Assembly: GCA_947179155.2 (NCBI GenBank)
Contig: OX359269.1
Location: 32,947,017-33,011,016 of the forward strand
Direction of reading: 5' to 3'
DNA: 64,000 nucleotides
DNA from: Hedera helix
Taxonomy: Eukaryota > Streptophyta > Magnoliopsida > Apiales > Araliaceae
Position 1 is the first letter of the stretch. The number at the start of each line of letters is the position of its first letter. The notes beneath the pieces are model-generated. The model was not told where the DNA came from. It was given only the letters and a program-made list of their open reading frames with translations, and searched no databases. Below are positions 35,298-48,255 of the stretch, in pieces. The position numbers were made by a program, and so were the translations under genes.

Positions 35298-36108
35298 ATA
35301 AATCCCAAAATTACAATAATATTTTCGATCGTGCATGTGGTACAACATAAAATGAGCACAAAAGGGAATACAGAAAAGATATGTAGCTCATGCATCATCG
35401 AGATATAAGGCTGCTACGTACGTTCCTGTAACAAAAAAAAAACCTTTTTTGAATCGAAACATCTATATATATAGTACTTTTGAGTGATTAATTTAATTGT
35501 AGCAATTGATAAGATTACCACGTCATGCGAAGCCTCCTCTCGGTCTGTCTGATTTGCTGCTGTCGCCACTGCATTAGATAAGGACTCGGGACTCAGCGCC
35601 TTCAGATGATCTTGCAATTCACGCAGGAGGGCAGTATCTCTACATATGGCTCGAACACACTCCGCAACATTATGTGTCGTCAGATTGTATAATGCTTGTG
35701 TAGAGTGGTTACCCGAGCTGCCAGAAGGACTAATAATCGGCCGTCTTCGTTGTCCTTGGCCCTTGACAAAATTCTTCTTTACAATTGACGCCCTTTCCCA
35801 CAATTCTTGATCAATTGACGGACGAGGACTGCCAGGGGGATACCGCTCGTCCATTAATTGACTGTAAGTGTCCTGTAATAAAGTTATACATTGATTAGTT
35901 ACAAGTAAATAATCAACATTAATAATAACATCAAAGAATTATAAACATATAACGTAGATAAAAACATACCCGTATCCGCAAAGCATCAGGCAGACCATCA
36001 CGGGTCGCTACATACACATCTAACCAATTTACAGTTTGGCTTTCGGATCCACAAGACTACAAATATGACAAGTGTATAAATATATGTTTATATAATGTAA
36101 ATGCATAC

Positions 36109-38894
36109 TGTTGAATGTTGTTTGATTTGATGATGATGACTGTTGTGCAAAAAGGACTGGGCTAAATGTGCTTATATGGTTATTTGACAAAGTAATTTTA
36201 TAATGTGCTTCTGTGCTCAATTGATTATGTGCTTAGATACTCTGAAAGTGTTTATGTGCTTACATGATTGATTATATGTGTTAATGTGCTTATGTGCTCA
36301 ATTGATTATGTGCTTAGATACTCTGAAAGTGTTTATGTGCTTACATGATTGATTGTCATGATTGATATATAATGTGTATCTGAAAAAGTGCGTAGATGTT
36401 CTAAATGTAATTATGTGCTTACTTGTTTATGTGCACAGCTTGTCTAAAAGTGTTTAAAAGGTTATTTGACAAAGTGATTATATGTGAATCTAATTATGTG
36501 CTTACATTGTTGTGGGTATATGATATATATTATCTATCTTAAATACTGTGATGTGCACACACTTGTATAGCACAAATATGATCTTGTTATAAACTATCTG
36601 CTGCTTATTAAAGAGAATGAAAGTTATCAGATTAAAATGTTGTAAAGTCCTTTTTTAGATATATGTGTACAAATGACTTAGATTTTAAAGATCAGAAATG
36701 TTAGGTTGATCTTTCAATAGAAGTCACTCTGCATAAAAGATGTATGATATTAGCAGAGTAGCATAAGAATGAATCATTGCTGTATTTGTGTATGTCAAAG
36801 TCTGTAAAAGTCCTTTCAATATGTAATGATATAATAATGTAAGAAAGGACTTAGTTAGAAAAGATCAAATCTGTTAGGTTGATCAGTCTATACGATCGTA
36901 GAACGGACACTACGATTTCTTTCAAAGAAGACTCAACGATTCTGTATAAATCGTAGAGTTAACTCTACGACTCCTTACCAGGATAACTCTACGATCATCA
37001 AAGAGAGACAGATGTGCAAGAAGTCTACAGGATATACGAGTAAAGTTAAAGAACTGTTCAAGTACAAATCGTAGAGCTGAACTCTACGATCGTCGAACAG
37101 ACAGCCAAGCTAGCCTGCAGATAACGCTGAACCAGAGAAGAAATGTACTCTACGATACACACTCTCTAGCAAAATCGTAGAGTAAAATTGTTGAGCAAGC
37201 TTACAAGGATTGGAATTTATGCAGATAGAAGAGATCGTAGAGTGGAACAGAATGACAAGGCAATACAGAAGATTGCTATACACATGGAACAATCGTTGAG
37301 TAGAATTAAAGGATGAAGCAACACAGACTGCAACTCAACGATTCCACTAAGAAGCACTACAGTTAACTAACTCTACGATCTGATCAAACCTACAAGATCG
37401 TAGAACGAAATCAAAGCAAAGCATTGCAAGCACAAACTCTACGATCTGACCAGAACAACAAGGTCGCAGAATTAGAGAAAAGATCGTTCTAACTCAACGT
37501 TTCACTTGACATACCTCAAGAAACTTTCATGAAGCTGAATTCGCAGAAACAAAGTAGACAGTCTATCACTCAACGAATTCATTAAACAGGTCAGGACAAG
37601 TAGACTAACAGAACGGCTATATGGTGCAAGAGAAAAGAGAATACTCCTCGCCCAGATTAAAGAAAGATTAAGTGCTGTTGAGATACAGATGCATGTCAGA
37701 GTCGTAGTAGACGTTGTGCCTAAACGACTATAAGTCAGGACCCACTGCTCAGGAAAATGGTGAATAAAGTCAAACCAATGGGACATCTCTGAATGCATCA
37801 GAACAGTTGGTTCTAAAAGTCAAGGAAGGTATTTATTGATGAATCAGAAGATTAATTAACAAAGGAAATAATAATCCTTACTGAACAACTCTGGGAGTGC
37901 AACGGCTATAAAATCAGAGAAAGCTGAGCTACAGGTTAATATATCAGAACATGTCAGAAAAGGAAAAAGCATTGACACGAGCAGCAAGAAAGTCAACATT
38001 GAAGATATTAAGGATCTGCACAAAGCCAAATGAAACAAACGGGATTTCATTCAACGGTAATATATGCTCAGAGATATAAAGGCTTACAGGACGAACAAAT
38101 AAAGTGGTTGTTGCAGTTGTTGAAAAAAATATATACGAGAGAGATGATAATAGACAACAACCGATCGTAGAGTGGAACATAATATGAATATGCTGAAGGA
38201 CTCTACGATCCATCAGAACACTCACACTGAATTGAGAGAGACATAGACATAAATAACTCTATTACAAGAGAAGTGTTTAGAGCTGCTAGGCACCTGGAAG
38301 AGAGAAGCTTAAACGTCAACTTGATACATACATTGTAGCAACTGAGTAACAAAAGGAAGAAGCATCACAGTCATCTCAGAAGCTCATCTCGAGAAGTTAT
38401 CAAGTACCAAAGGAGCTGAAGTGCAAAAGCCTAGCAGCACAATGGGTGATCATGAGTAGTTGCTGAATACAGAAAGAAGAAGAACATCAACGACAAATAT
38501 CCGCAGCATTTAACGTTTGATCACAAGCAGCTACTAAGTACCTAAAGATGAAGAAGAGAAAATGTTCTACTTAGCAGCACAACCCAACGGACAAACAAAT
38601 CAAGTTTGCTGGACTTGTTGAGTACCTAAGGGTACAAGAGATTTTAAGTCTGCTGGACTTAGTCTACAGTCCCAAGGCTATTAGCCTTGATGAGGGCAAA
38701 AGTGTCCTAGTCTTAATGTGACTAAAAGAGCCAAGTCTGCTGGACTTGATGAGGGCAAGAGTGTCCTAGTCCGGAGGACTAAACCTTAGTGGATTTCCTA
38801 CTCGTTGTAGTAGAAGAGTGGAGTAGGAGTTTTTCAATCTCCGAACCACTTTAAACTCTCTGGTGTCATTTACATTCAGTCATTTACATTCTGT

Positions 38895-38970
<76 letters not shown>

Positions 38971-39219
38971 CATATGACTGTGAATTAGTTTATTTAACAA
39001 GTGACTTTCTTCAAAATAATCTTAAACTCAAAGGAGAAGTTTTACAAATCTATAAGGGGTGTTTTTCAAACTAATATTCCGCTGTGCAAACAAATCTTAA
39101 TTAAGTTTATTAATTGCTATTAAATCTTTGAACTCAATTTTAAAAGAAAAAGATTTTTAAGAGATCTATTCAACCCCCCCCCCCCTTCTAGATCACTTGT
39201 GTGCCTCTGGGAACTTACA
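36109..39219 (+). mobile_element. Sirevirus-like copia solo LTR inside the CACTA element
   Basis: The LTR runs from TGTTGAATG to GGGAACTTACA (3111 bp), with a perfect 5-bp target duplication CATAC at 36104-36108 and 39220-39224. It is nearly identical to the LTR at 5164-8301: in about 700 bp compared by eye (6000-6700 against 36890-37590) I counted about eight differences. It differs in tandem-repeat copy number near its start and has a longer (TA)n. No internal retrotransposon sequence remains, so the element was reduced by LTR-LTR recombination. Confidence 0.93.
38898..38968. repeat. (TA)n microsatellite in the solo LTR
   Basis: About 35 TA units, against about 16 at the matching place of the LTR at 5164-8301. 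Confidence 0.95.
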
Positions 39220-39924
39220 CATACTAATAAAATAAATATAAGACTATAAACATAAATAAACTACTATATAACAAACTCCGTACCTTTTGAGCGAAATGTT
39301 CCGCCTGTGATATACTACCGCCTTTATATGTACCCTTTGACTTTTCCCCTTCAAGTACACCAGCGGATCTGTTCCTGTCAGTAGCCCTACATTTCCTTGC
39401 CCATTCCTCACTCCGCCACTGTTGGCACATCTTAACCCAGATATCGTGTAAGCACCACCACGGGGCATACTCATACATATACTCCTCAGCATGGCCATGA
39501 TGGTCTATGCCAGCATTGTGGAGTGCCTTTTCCCGCTCCTTCTTTATATTGTTTTTTGTTCGAACAATACACTTTTGCCAGAACAGTATATGTATAACAC
39601 TATTCTATGCCTCGTCCCATTTGTATCTTTTCTGAAATTAAAATACAATAATAACATTAAAATAGTTCTATTATAATCTGATAATAGTAAACATTAGGTG
39701 AATAGAATATCTGTAACTTAGAAAAAAATACCTGAAACTCCTGCCAACATGCCTCCTTGTGGGCAAGCGGTGTGCTGGCCCACGTAACAGCTGGAGTAGG
39801 CCAGTTTTGCAGGCACAGTTGTGCAATACATTTAACAACCCTAATATCTGCAAAATCACTGAAATATACAATAATTTATATTAATATATATACAACAATA
39901 ATACATTTTTATTATACTACTATA

Positions 39925-40380
<456 letters not shown>

Positions 40381-41439
40381 ATTTAGTGAGTATATACTGC
40401 ACAATCTACAATACATATATTTGCTATTTAAAAAAAGAACATGACATGATGAATATCTAAACTTTGTTTTCCTTCCACATACCATTTCACCATGTAGTGT
40501 CATTCTTGATGAGGATTAGCGAAAATGGCAGCCCAAAGAAACAAAACAAGATATAGGTAGCAATCAAATTAATAGTTAGGATATAGAACAAAGGTTTTGG
40601 TGACGCTAAATTGAGCCTTCCTACAAATTCTTAGCAAAGGTCATGCTTCTTCCAGCAACAATTTTAAGCAGTATAAGACTACAAGTTATTTTAAATTAGG
40701 CACTTAGTTATCACACAATGCTATTCAGTATACAACTAAAACTCCACCAAGAAAAGATTACTTCTTCACTAGTGTATCTGATGGCAGTTTTGAACATAAT
40801 CATAGACTCGGACTTTGAACTAGTGAAAATAGGATAAATCGTCTCCTAGTCCCTCCTTGAAGTCAAAACCATAATATTGTGGTAACTGGTAACCCAGAAT
40901 AATGTCATGCCAAGACTAATAAGCAAGCTCAGAAACTTAAACAAAAAGCAGAAAAAGGCTTAGGTTACATTCAACCCAAGAATCACCCAAACAATCCCAC
41001 CAAAATCAAAGCAACGAATTCCTCCAAAAAAAAACGAAATGAAAACTCAGAAACACTAAATATTCAAAGTACAGATAATAATATTTGGTTTAAGTTACTA
41101 CCAATTATAATATGATATATACCTAAAGCACTAATAAAAGGATTTGTGGATTTCTTCTTCTATAAGGCAGCAATAGCATAGGATATACAAAAAGAAATCC
41201 CAAGAAATAAAGAAAATGAATTGATATTATACATATCAGATTAACGAAAATATAATCAAATAAATATGCATACCAGAGTTTTGGGGTGAGCACCTTCTCT
41301 CTCTCATGATTTCTTACTGCTTGCCTCTCAAATTAGAAGGATTTCAGTCTGCATTTCGCCATTTCGCCATTTCTCCTTCCAGTAGCAAAAAGAAAGCAGT
41401 ATGCACTTGGTTCAGGGGCGGCTGCGTTTAGGTAAAGAC

Positions 41440-41768
41440 GTAACAACGACCGCTTAATAGCGACCTCCATTCGGTCGCTGAATAATAAATTACGGAGGCA
41501 TTTGTTGCGACCACAATAGCGACCGCAATGTAACTAATAGTGACCGAATACAGTAGCTACTGACTTAGCGATCGATGTTCGGTCGCTGATTTTTGCGCCA
41601 AATCTCCTGGGCTTTTTTGGTGGTAACAGCGACGGAATTAGCGACCTTAAGCAGTCGCTAAAACTATTAGCGACTGAAAAAAATTTTGGTCGCATGATTC
41701 AATCGCTATAACCATTTATTAGCGACAGAATAGTTCGGTCGCTGTTATTTTCGGTCGCTGATACGCAC
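41440..41768 (+). repeat. Right subterminal repeat field of the CACTA element
   Basis: AACGACCGCTTAATAGCGAC, TTCGGTCGCTG, ATTAGCGACAG and relatives recur about a dozen times in both orientations, matching the left field. Confidence 0.85.
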
Positions 41769-43687
41769 TTTTCTTGTAGTGATTTAAATAAAAAAAATAT
41801 TAATACCAAACATAGAAGGCCTGATTTAAAAATATTGTTTTAAGCCCCAAATTATCTTGAGTTATATCTGATAAAATCTTATACAATTATAACTTTCTGT
41901 TATATAAATATAATTTATTATGTAAATGCATGCAACTTATTTTGATAAACGGTTTACTTTAGACTGTTTCAACTAACGCCTCAATACCTGTATATTCAAA
42001 TTCATCAAAAAAAAAACAATTGCATGCATCCTAATGCACAAAAGAAATAGGATTACAATACATAAGATGATGATGTACTGAAGATGCCTATTCACCTCTT
42101 CCAGATGCTGTTCCTGAATAACGATTAGCCATAATTAACACTCCATTTATTTTAAATTATAAAATTATTATTGATTTTTAAAAGTCAATTTGATACGTTT
42201 TCAAATTTAAAATTGAGATGATTTATTTAAAATTAGAAAACAATAAATCTTAGGACGAGTAATACTTTTTAGATAGTATATAATATCCATCATTACATTA
42301 ATTAAAATTAAAGGCATCTATCTCAATTTTGAATTTGAACACGTATCAAATTGACTTTTAAAAGTTAATAATGATCTTATAATTTGAAAATGAGTAAGTA
42401 TAATAAAATAGAAATAGTATTTCATTTACAACTCCTTCCTGTACGTTTTTAAATTATATATATATATCCTGACTTTTTAAAGTTAATTTGACTTTAGAAC
42501 AAGCTAACAACTATAATTTCATAAGCTAACCAAAAAATTACTACTAATTATTTGTTTCTTTTAAAACTTAAACAAATGTATATCAATTTTTAATTTTAAA
42601 ATTTCACAAATTACTCTAAAAAGTCAAAATGTATATTTGTATTTTGAACACGGAGTATTTAAATCAACAACAATATGTGTATACACATTTAGTATATATC
42701 TAGCTCAATTTGCATGTTGTTATTCTCTTTCTTGATTCTATATATCAAATTTCATTGCTGAGATTCTGTGATTTTTTCATTCATTGCAAGGATCAAGTAA
42801 CGAGTCACTTATTAATTATGAATTTATAACAATCAATGAAAATTAACCTAACAATACATATATTCTAAATGAGTCATGTAGACTCTTGTTACGAATAGAC
42901 ACAGTTTGTAGATTAATAGTAATATATAAATAATTAATTGATGTCTAGTCGTAACAAAAATTGACATATTTTCTGTATACTAATTAGAGGGGAGATAACA
43001 ATATTAATATGTTTTGCATATACATCTGTTTCACATGCATGGAACCAGTGCATGTTAGACGTATTTAAGCCTTTTTGATTCAATAACCAAATAGTAAAAC
43101 TAAGAACCAGGTAAAAAGAGAGAGCTCGTATATAATGAATTTATGTTTCTAGGAAATCTATTGCAAAACTAGACTTGCTTTTTTTGTGCTAAGAAACTAC
43201 TACTAGTATATAGCTAAAATGAAACTGCAACACACACACATATATATATATAGTTGCAGATTTTTGCAAGGAAATGGAGGAGAGAGAAAATAACATTTAC
43301 TATCAGATCTACTAGATAGATGGATGTAACTTATATACTACGTATTTCCTCACATACTTTAACACTAAATTTACTAAAAGTGGAGAGAGAAGAATTGATA
43401 TGTATCCTATATCTAGATCTTTTCATAGATTTCAAGTAAACTACAACTCATGACAAAAAATAATGGACAAAAGGGTATATCAAGAAATTGAGACAGAGAG
43501 AAAAGAATCAAAAGTTCAAAACTACTTCATGTTTCGTATCCCACCACCTCTTCCCAGAGTGCTGGCGGTACCGATTCAACATTTGAATTAAACTACATAT
43601 TAAAAATATTCATACAAAAAAACTCAAAAAAATTAGAGTATGTATATTTAACTTAAAATATTTAATTAAGGAAAAGCAATTCTTCAT

Positions 43688-43689
<2 letters not shown>

Positions 43690-43759
<70 letters not shown>
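43690..43759. repeat. (TA)n microsatellite in pseudogene intron 1
   Basis: About 35 TA units immediately after the exon 1 remnant (gene orientation). The intact gene has only short TA runs in this intron. Confidence 0.95.
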
Positions 43760-43763
<4 letters not shown>

Positions 43764-43982
43764 AGAAGGGCTGCAGTATTCATGCATGTTGTTAGAATTA
43801 GTAGAAAAGATAAGGAGAGAGACATGAACGTCACAAAGAACGTATAGTGATCTCCTTAGCTTTCTTGATTTTTATCTTTCCTCTCCGGGCTCTCCTCATG
43901 ATCTAATCTCTCTCTTCTTCTTTTTTTAAAAAATAAATCCTTCTTTCTCTTTTTTTCCAGAATGGGAAAATAAGGAAGAGAG

Positions 43983-44420
43983 TGTTGGGGTGTAAATATT
44001 TAGGTGATGACTCACCATTTAGATATTTATAAAGTCATGCAAGTAGAGAGATGATGCCAATTTTACTTTATTAGATTTTTGGAGTAATGGGATACCGTCA
44101 TAAATATCTTTGTAATAGTTAAATATTAGAGGGAGAGAGACGATCACTTTATATGCTTTATAAACTGGGAGCCAGGCAGGGAAGAGGAGAGATCGGGATC
44201 AACAGAGTGAACATCACACAGAGAAGAGAGAGAGAGATTATACATCACACACAATACACAAACACCAAACTCAAAAGAATATTGTAACACTTCTAGTATC
44301 ATTTTAGTAAATTTCGGAGATCTCTCCCCCGTGATTTTTTTTCGATTTGGATTTCCACGTTAATTCTTGTGTTCTTATATTTTGAGTTCTTTATTTATAG
44401 TCCAATTAATATTTCCAACA
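43983..44420 (+). mobile_element. Short LTR-like element upstream of the pseudogene
   Basis: The segment starts TGTTGGGGTGTAAATATT and ends AATATTTCCAACA, so it has TGTTGG/CCAACA inverted ends. It contains TTTATATGCTTTATAAACTG and a GAGAGAGA leader, as in small copia LTRs. It lies in DNA next to the pseudogene start. No 5-bp target duplication is visible (AGAG/TGTAT flanks), so the call as a solo LTR is tentative. Confidence 0.5.
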
Positions 44421-45955
44421 TGTATTGGTGTATTTTTTGACCTGCTCTTTTAATGGTTTTGTCGGTGCAAAATTTAACGTCAACAGAGAGATGAAGTGAA
44501 AATAAGAGAGAGGAGAGTGACGAAGGGGAGCTTTCATTGTAGTGTTTTTTAAAAAAACAAATAAATAAATTAGGTTTCATTCCATTATAGGTTGGAAGAC
44601 ATGAAACTTTTGAAGAGTTCAGAAAGGATGGTTTGTTTATGGGTTTTGACAAAGCCTAGCCAACTGCCTTATGAACCTCTGGACCATCTCTGTATCTCCC
44701 TCTAAAACATACTACTCCTACTTAATACTCTACAATCTACATACATGCCCAGTAATTAACGACTCTTATTTAGTAATGAAGTCTCATCTTTGACCTTTCG
44801 ATTTTGTTTTTCCCTATATTTGGGCTTATCTTAATTGGACATAAATTTGGGCAACTGATGATGCAACTTTTATCATTTTAGCGCAAATGAATATGTCGTT
44901 TTAGTTGAAAATTTTAAGTAAGCATTAATTATTTAATTTTTAATATTATTTTAAGTATTAAATATAATTTTGATTCTCTCACTATTTTTTATCCAATAAG
45001 TAAAACTCTTTTATTCTAATGCAATGACATATTACTATTAAAAGTTAATTTTAACTAAAAAGTATAGTATTCATTGTTTTTCTTAATATGTGTGTCCACT
45101 TTTAAAAAAGACAAACAAAAACGGACGGAAGGAGTATTACACAGTTATACTATATATGTGCATTGAAAATTGTACGTTACCCTAAACAATGTGTAAGTAT
45201 GCTAAAATATCATTTTTTTTAAAGTTTGTTTGATGATCTGTTAAAAATAATAATAAAAATATCAAAAGAAAAATTATGTTTAAGAATTTCCTAATTAATT
45301 AACAATCTTAAATAAAATAAATAAATCAAATGGGACTCCCATTTAACCAAAAAATAAATTTTATATATATATAAAAAAAATAAAAAAGAGGCAAATAGAA
45401 CTTTCATATTTAAACCAAACCAATATACTTATATACGGTCCTTTCCTAAATTAAAGAAATAATTTGACTTTTGAGATCAAACTATGACATATTAAATTTT
45501 AAATTGATGTGAATTTATTTAATTTTAGTTGATACGATTATCATAATTGTATAATATATGACAAAAACTATTAATCACAAAATTTATTTCATTCTGAACT
45601 TTTATGAGTCATACTAATTTTAAAGTTTTATACGCCATCGTTTGAGTTCAAACGTCAAATTGAAGACGTTTTTTGTATTTTTCTCTTTGTATTTTTCTAT
45701 ATTTTTATTAGTTTATGCATGAATATGATGTTTATATTCTGATCACCTTTGTATATATATATATATGGACTTTACATTGATTTGTTTATATTTTAATTCG
45801 AATGGATTGCATTTAATTTAATATAATCTTTTTAGATATAATGAATGAATTAGTTGATATTATGAATGCGTGTGAGACTTATTATATATATATGAATTGT
45901 TGTGTGTTGGGATATAAAACAGATACAAAAATATACATTTATTTTTGAAAAATTC
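44421..45955. other. AT-rich upstream DNA of the pseudogene
   Basis: No gene seen. 44570-44650 matches the region upstream of the intact PI/GLO gene (TTTGTTTATGGG and neighbours), which marks the reach of the tandem duplication. The rest is AT-rich without clear repeats. Confidence 0.5.
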
Positions 45956-46303
45956 ACAAAATAGGGTTTTTTTTTTTTTGGTATCAGCGACCGCACGCAG
46001 TCGTTGATATGTTTCAACGAGCCCAATTTTTTTCCTCACATTAGCGACCACATGGGGTCGCTAATATATTTTCAGCAAACGATAGTATCAACGACCGCAT
46101 GCGGTCGCTGAAATGTGGAATCATGTGGCACCACGTTAGCCTGAAGCTGAGTCATTTTAGCGACGGCTTCAGTCGCTATTATCAATCACCATTGTGTAAT
46201 CAGCGACTAAATAATCTGCGACTGCTATTAGCGATCGCGAGTATGCAATCGCTAATATCTATCAGCGACCCAATGCGGTCACATATAGGATTTTTTTGTA
46301 GTG
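45956..46303. mobile_element. Small CACTA-related fragment with AGCGACCGC repeats
   Basis: About 350 bp with subterminal-type motifs (CAGCGACCGCACGCAGTCG, TAGCGACCACATGGGGTCGC, GACCGCATGCGGTCGC) and a right end TTTTTTTGTAGTG, a CACTA terminus. The left end is degenerate (CACAAAATAGGG) and the 3-bp flanks do not match. It is probably a decayed non-autonomous relative of the element at 34667-41781. Confidence 0.65.
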
Positions 46304-48255
46304 ACAGTATATTTTTTTCAACTTTATTGACTATAATAAGACATGTCTTATGAGGCTTTTAAGGTTTCACAAGGACACAACAAGTCACATGACTATGATT
46401 AAACTGATAACTGAAGTAAAGATAGGTTTGTGTGTTGCGTAAATTTGTACTAGTTTAGGGCCTTGAAGTTTTTGAGGGCGGTGGTATTATTGAGATAGGG
46501 TTTAGGTGTGATAGCCAGCACTAAACATTGACTAATCCAAACTTAACCATCAAGTCGAAATAAAAATCAATGGAAAAAGATATCAAGAAAGTGATTTATA
46601 AATTTAGCCAAAAATAAATAAATGTGATTTATAAGTCCCTTATCTTAAGGAAAGAATTTTCAGAATATTTAGAGTCGAACGGTCAAACTCATCAAACAGG
46701 AAACAAACCATTGGTCCACGCTATATACTTGGTTCTAGGTTATGCTATGCTAGTTTTGTGGTTGTTCTAGCCTAGTTCGAGTCAAATCCTGTGAAGACCA
46801 ACTTTTTTAAGGACAAGTCTATTTACACAAAAATAATTTAGAAAAATCAATCACAACATCATCTTAACCATTAAAAAATATATTCTTACATTAAAATTCG
46901 TATCATACACATTTTTTTAATAGTTAGGATGGTGTTGTGGTTAGTTTTTGTGTGTGTGTGTGTGTGTTTTTGTGTACTTTGCTGAATTGAAAAAAAAGAA
47001 TTTTAAGGATTAAAGCCCCTTAGCTCTGTTAATGTGCCTAGGACTGAATTTTTTTTCATCCCGTCCCTAGCACATTGTTGATCAACTTTGGTTGCGACTT
47101 GAAATGGTTAGGTCGCCCTTCCAACCTAGTCATATTTCTTATCTCAGCACATTCTTCACTCTCTTTCTACTTGAAGACCAGAAAGAGCCGAATGATCAGT
47201 GAAGTTCAAGCCAAAAACACAATGAATGATGGCACTCGTACAATAAGCCCAGTGGCAATATAGAAGCTACATAGTAAGATTGACCATTTCTAAATGGGCA
47301 AGGACGGTCTAGTTATTCATGAAGAGAATACGAGGATGGTAATGAAAAAGTCAGAATAGCCCATACGTTATTTACGCCTTTTAATACAAAAAATTATTCC
47401 ATGCTCTAATATTATACTCTCTCTCGCACACATACCTATGGATCCCACCATAGACGGATCCCACAGGTATGTAAAAGATCCCAAGAGTATGAAATAATAT
47501 CTCTTTTAATACCTACAGTTTTATATTCAATTTTACAAGGAAATTAGCCAAGCTGCAACATTTTACTTCTCGTGTCATTTTTTATTGTTTGTTGTATAAA
47601 AAATATCTACTCGTTTTCAATTTTTTAAGCTTTCCCAACTCTATTCATTCCATGAAACTTGTGAAATAGTCATGAAATTTACCCTTTTTTTTAACTTCAA
47701 ATTGTTCCAAGGAGTGGTTTAAAAGATGCCGCATTCGTATAGGTCACATCACTTGAAGCTCGACTTCATTTTCTCTTTGGTTTGAAGCTCGGCTATGTGA
47801 ATATGATACTACAATAGTGTTTGATAATTGTGAGTTTAGTATCATCTTTACAGGCAATGGAATGAATTGATAACCTTGTCTTTACAATCTTGGTAGCACA
47901 AATCTTAATTCAGAATGTAAATAATAGTCTGTTACCTGCAGCTATTTAAGGGGGACAAATTCTACCCACTGAAGTGTTCTATAAACTTGAGCCTCCCTTC
48001 CAGATTCTAACAGCATGTCTGCATGGAAAAACACATGGATATTATGAAGCTATCCACAAATGTGTTCAGTATCAAACCGTTGGAAAAAGAGAGAGAAAGT
48101 GAAACGAGACCTTTGCCAGAGAACACTAATATGCTTCCAGTTGTCAATACATGCTGAGAACAGTTTCGCATGCTATAAAAATTCCATGCCACAAAACGAA
48201 TGTCTTCTGGATTCTGGAAGCAATCTACAAAATTTTGAAACCAGGCCAGAATTGA
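46304..48255. other. Intergenic DNA
   Basis: 46430-46570 resembles 32560-32660 upstream of the intact PI/GLO gene (ACTTAACCATCAA and flanking bases), so the duplicated block reaches at least this far. No gene is evident in 46600-47940. The last few hundred bases may be the 3' flank of the minus-strand gene that ends at 48256. Confidence 0.45.

Larger units (their letters stand above)
35519..39847 (-). pseudogene. Ptta/En/Spm-type transposon gene, split by a solo LTR and carrying a stop codon
   Basis: At least four minus-strand exons are readable: 39732-39847 (NWPTPAVTWASTPLAHKEAC), 39284-39631 (KNNIKKEREKAL, WRSEEWARKCRATDRNRSAG, TYKGGSISQAEHFAQK), 35970-36056 (NWLDVYVATRDGLPDALRIR) and 35519-35872 (MDERYPPGSPRPSIDQELWE). 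Splice sites are GT-AG where checked. The W..EEWARK...NRS...GGS.S pattern is typical of the plant Ptta/En/Spm accessory transposase family (Transposase_24 type, from memory). An in-frame TAG lies at 39605-39607. The 3.1-kb solo LTR 36109-39219 lies in the intron between the second and third of these exons. The gene probably encoded a DNA-binding helper protein of CACTA transposition, and is now most likely dead. Confidence 0.75.
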
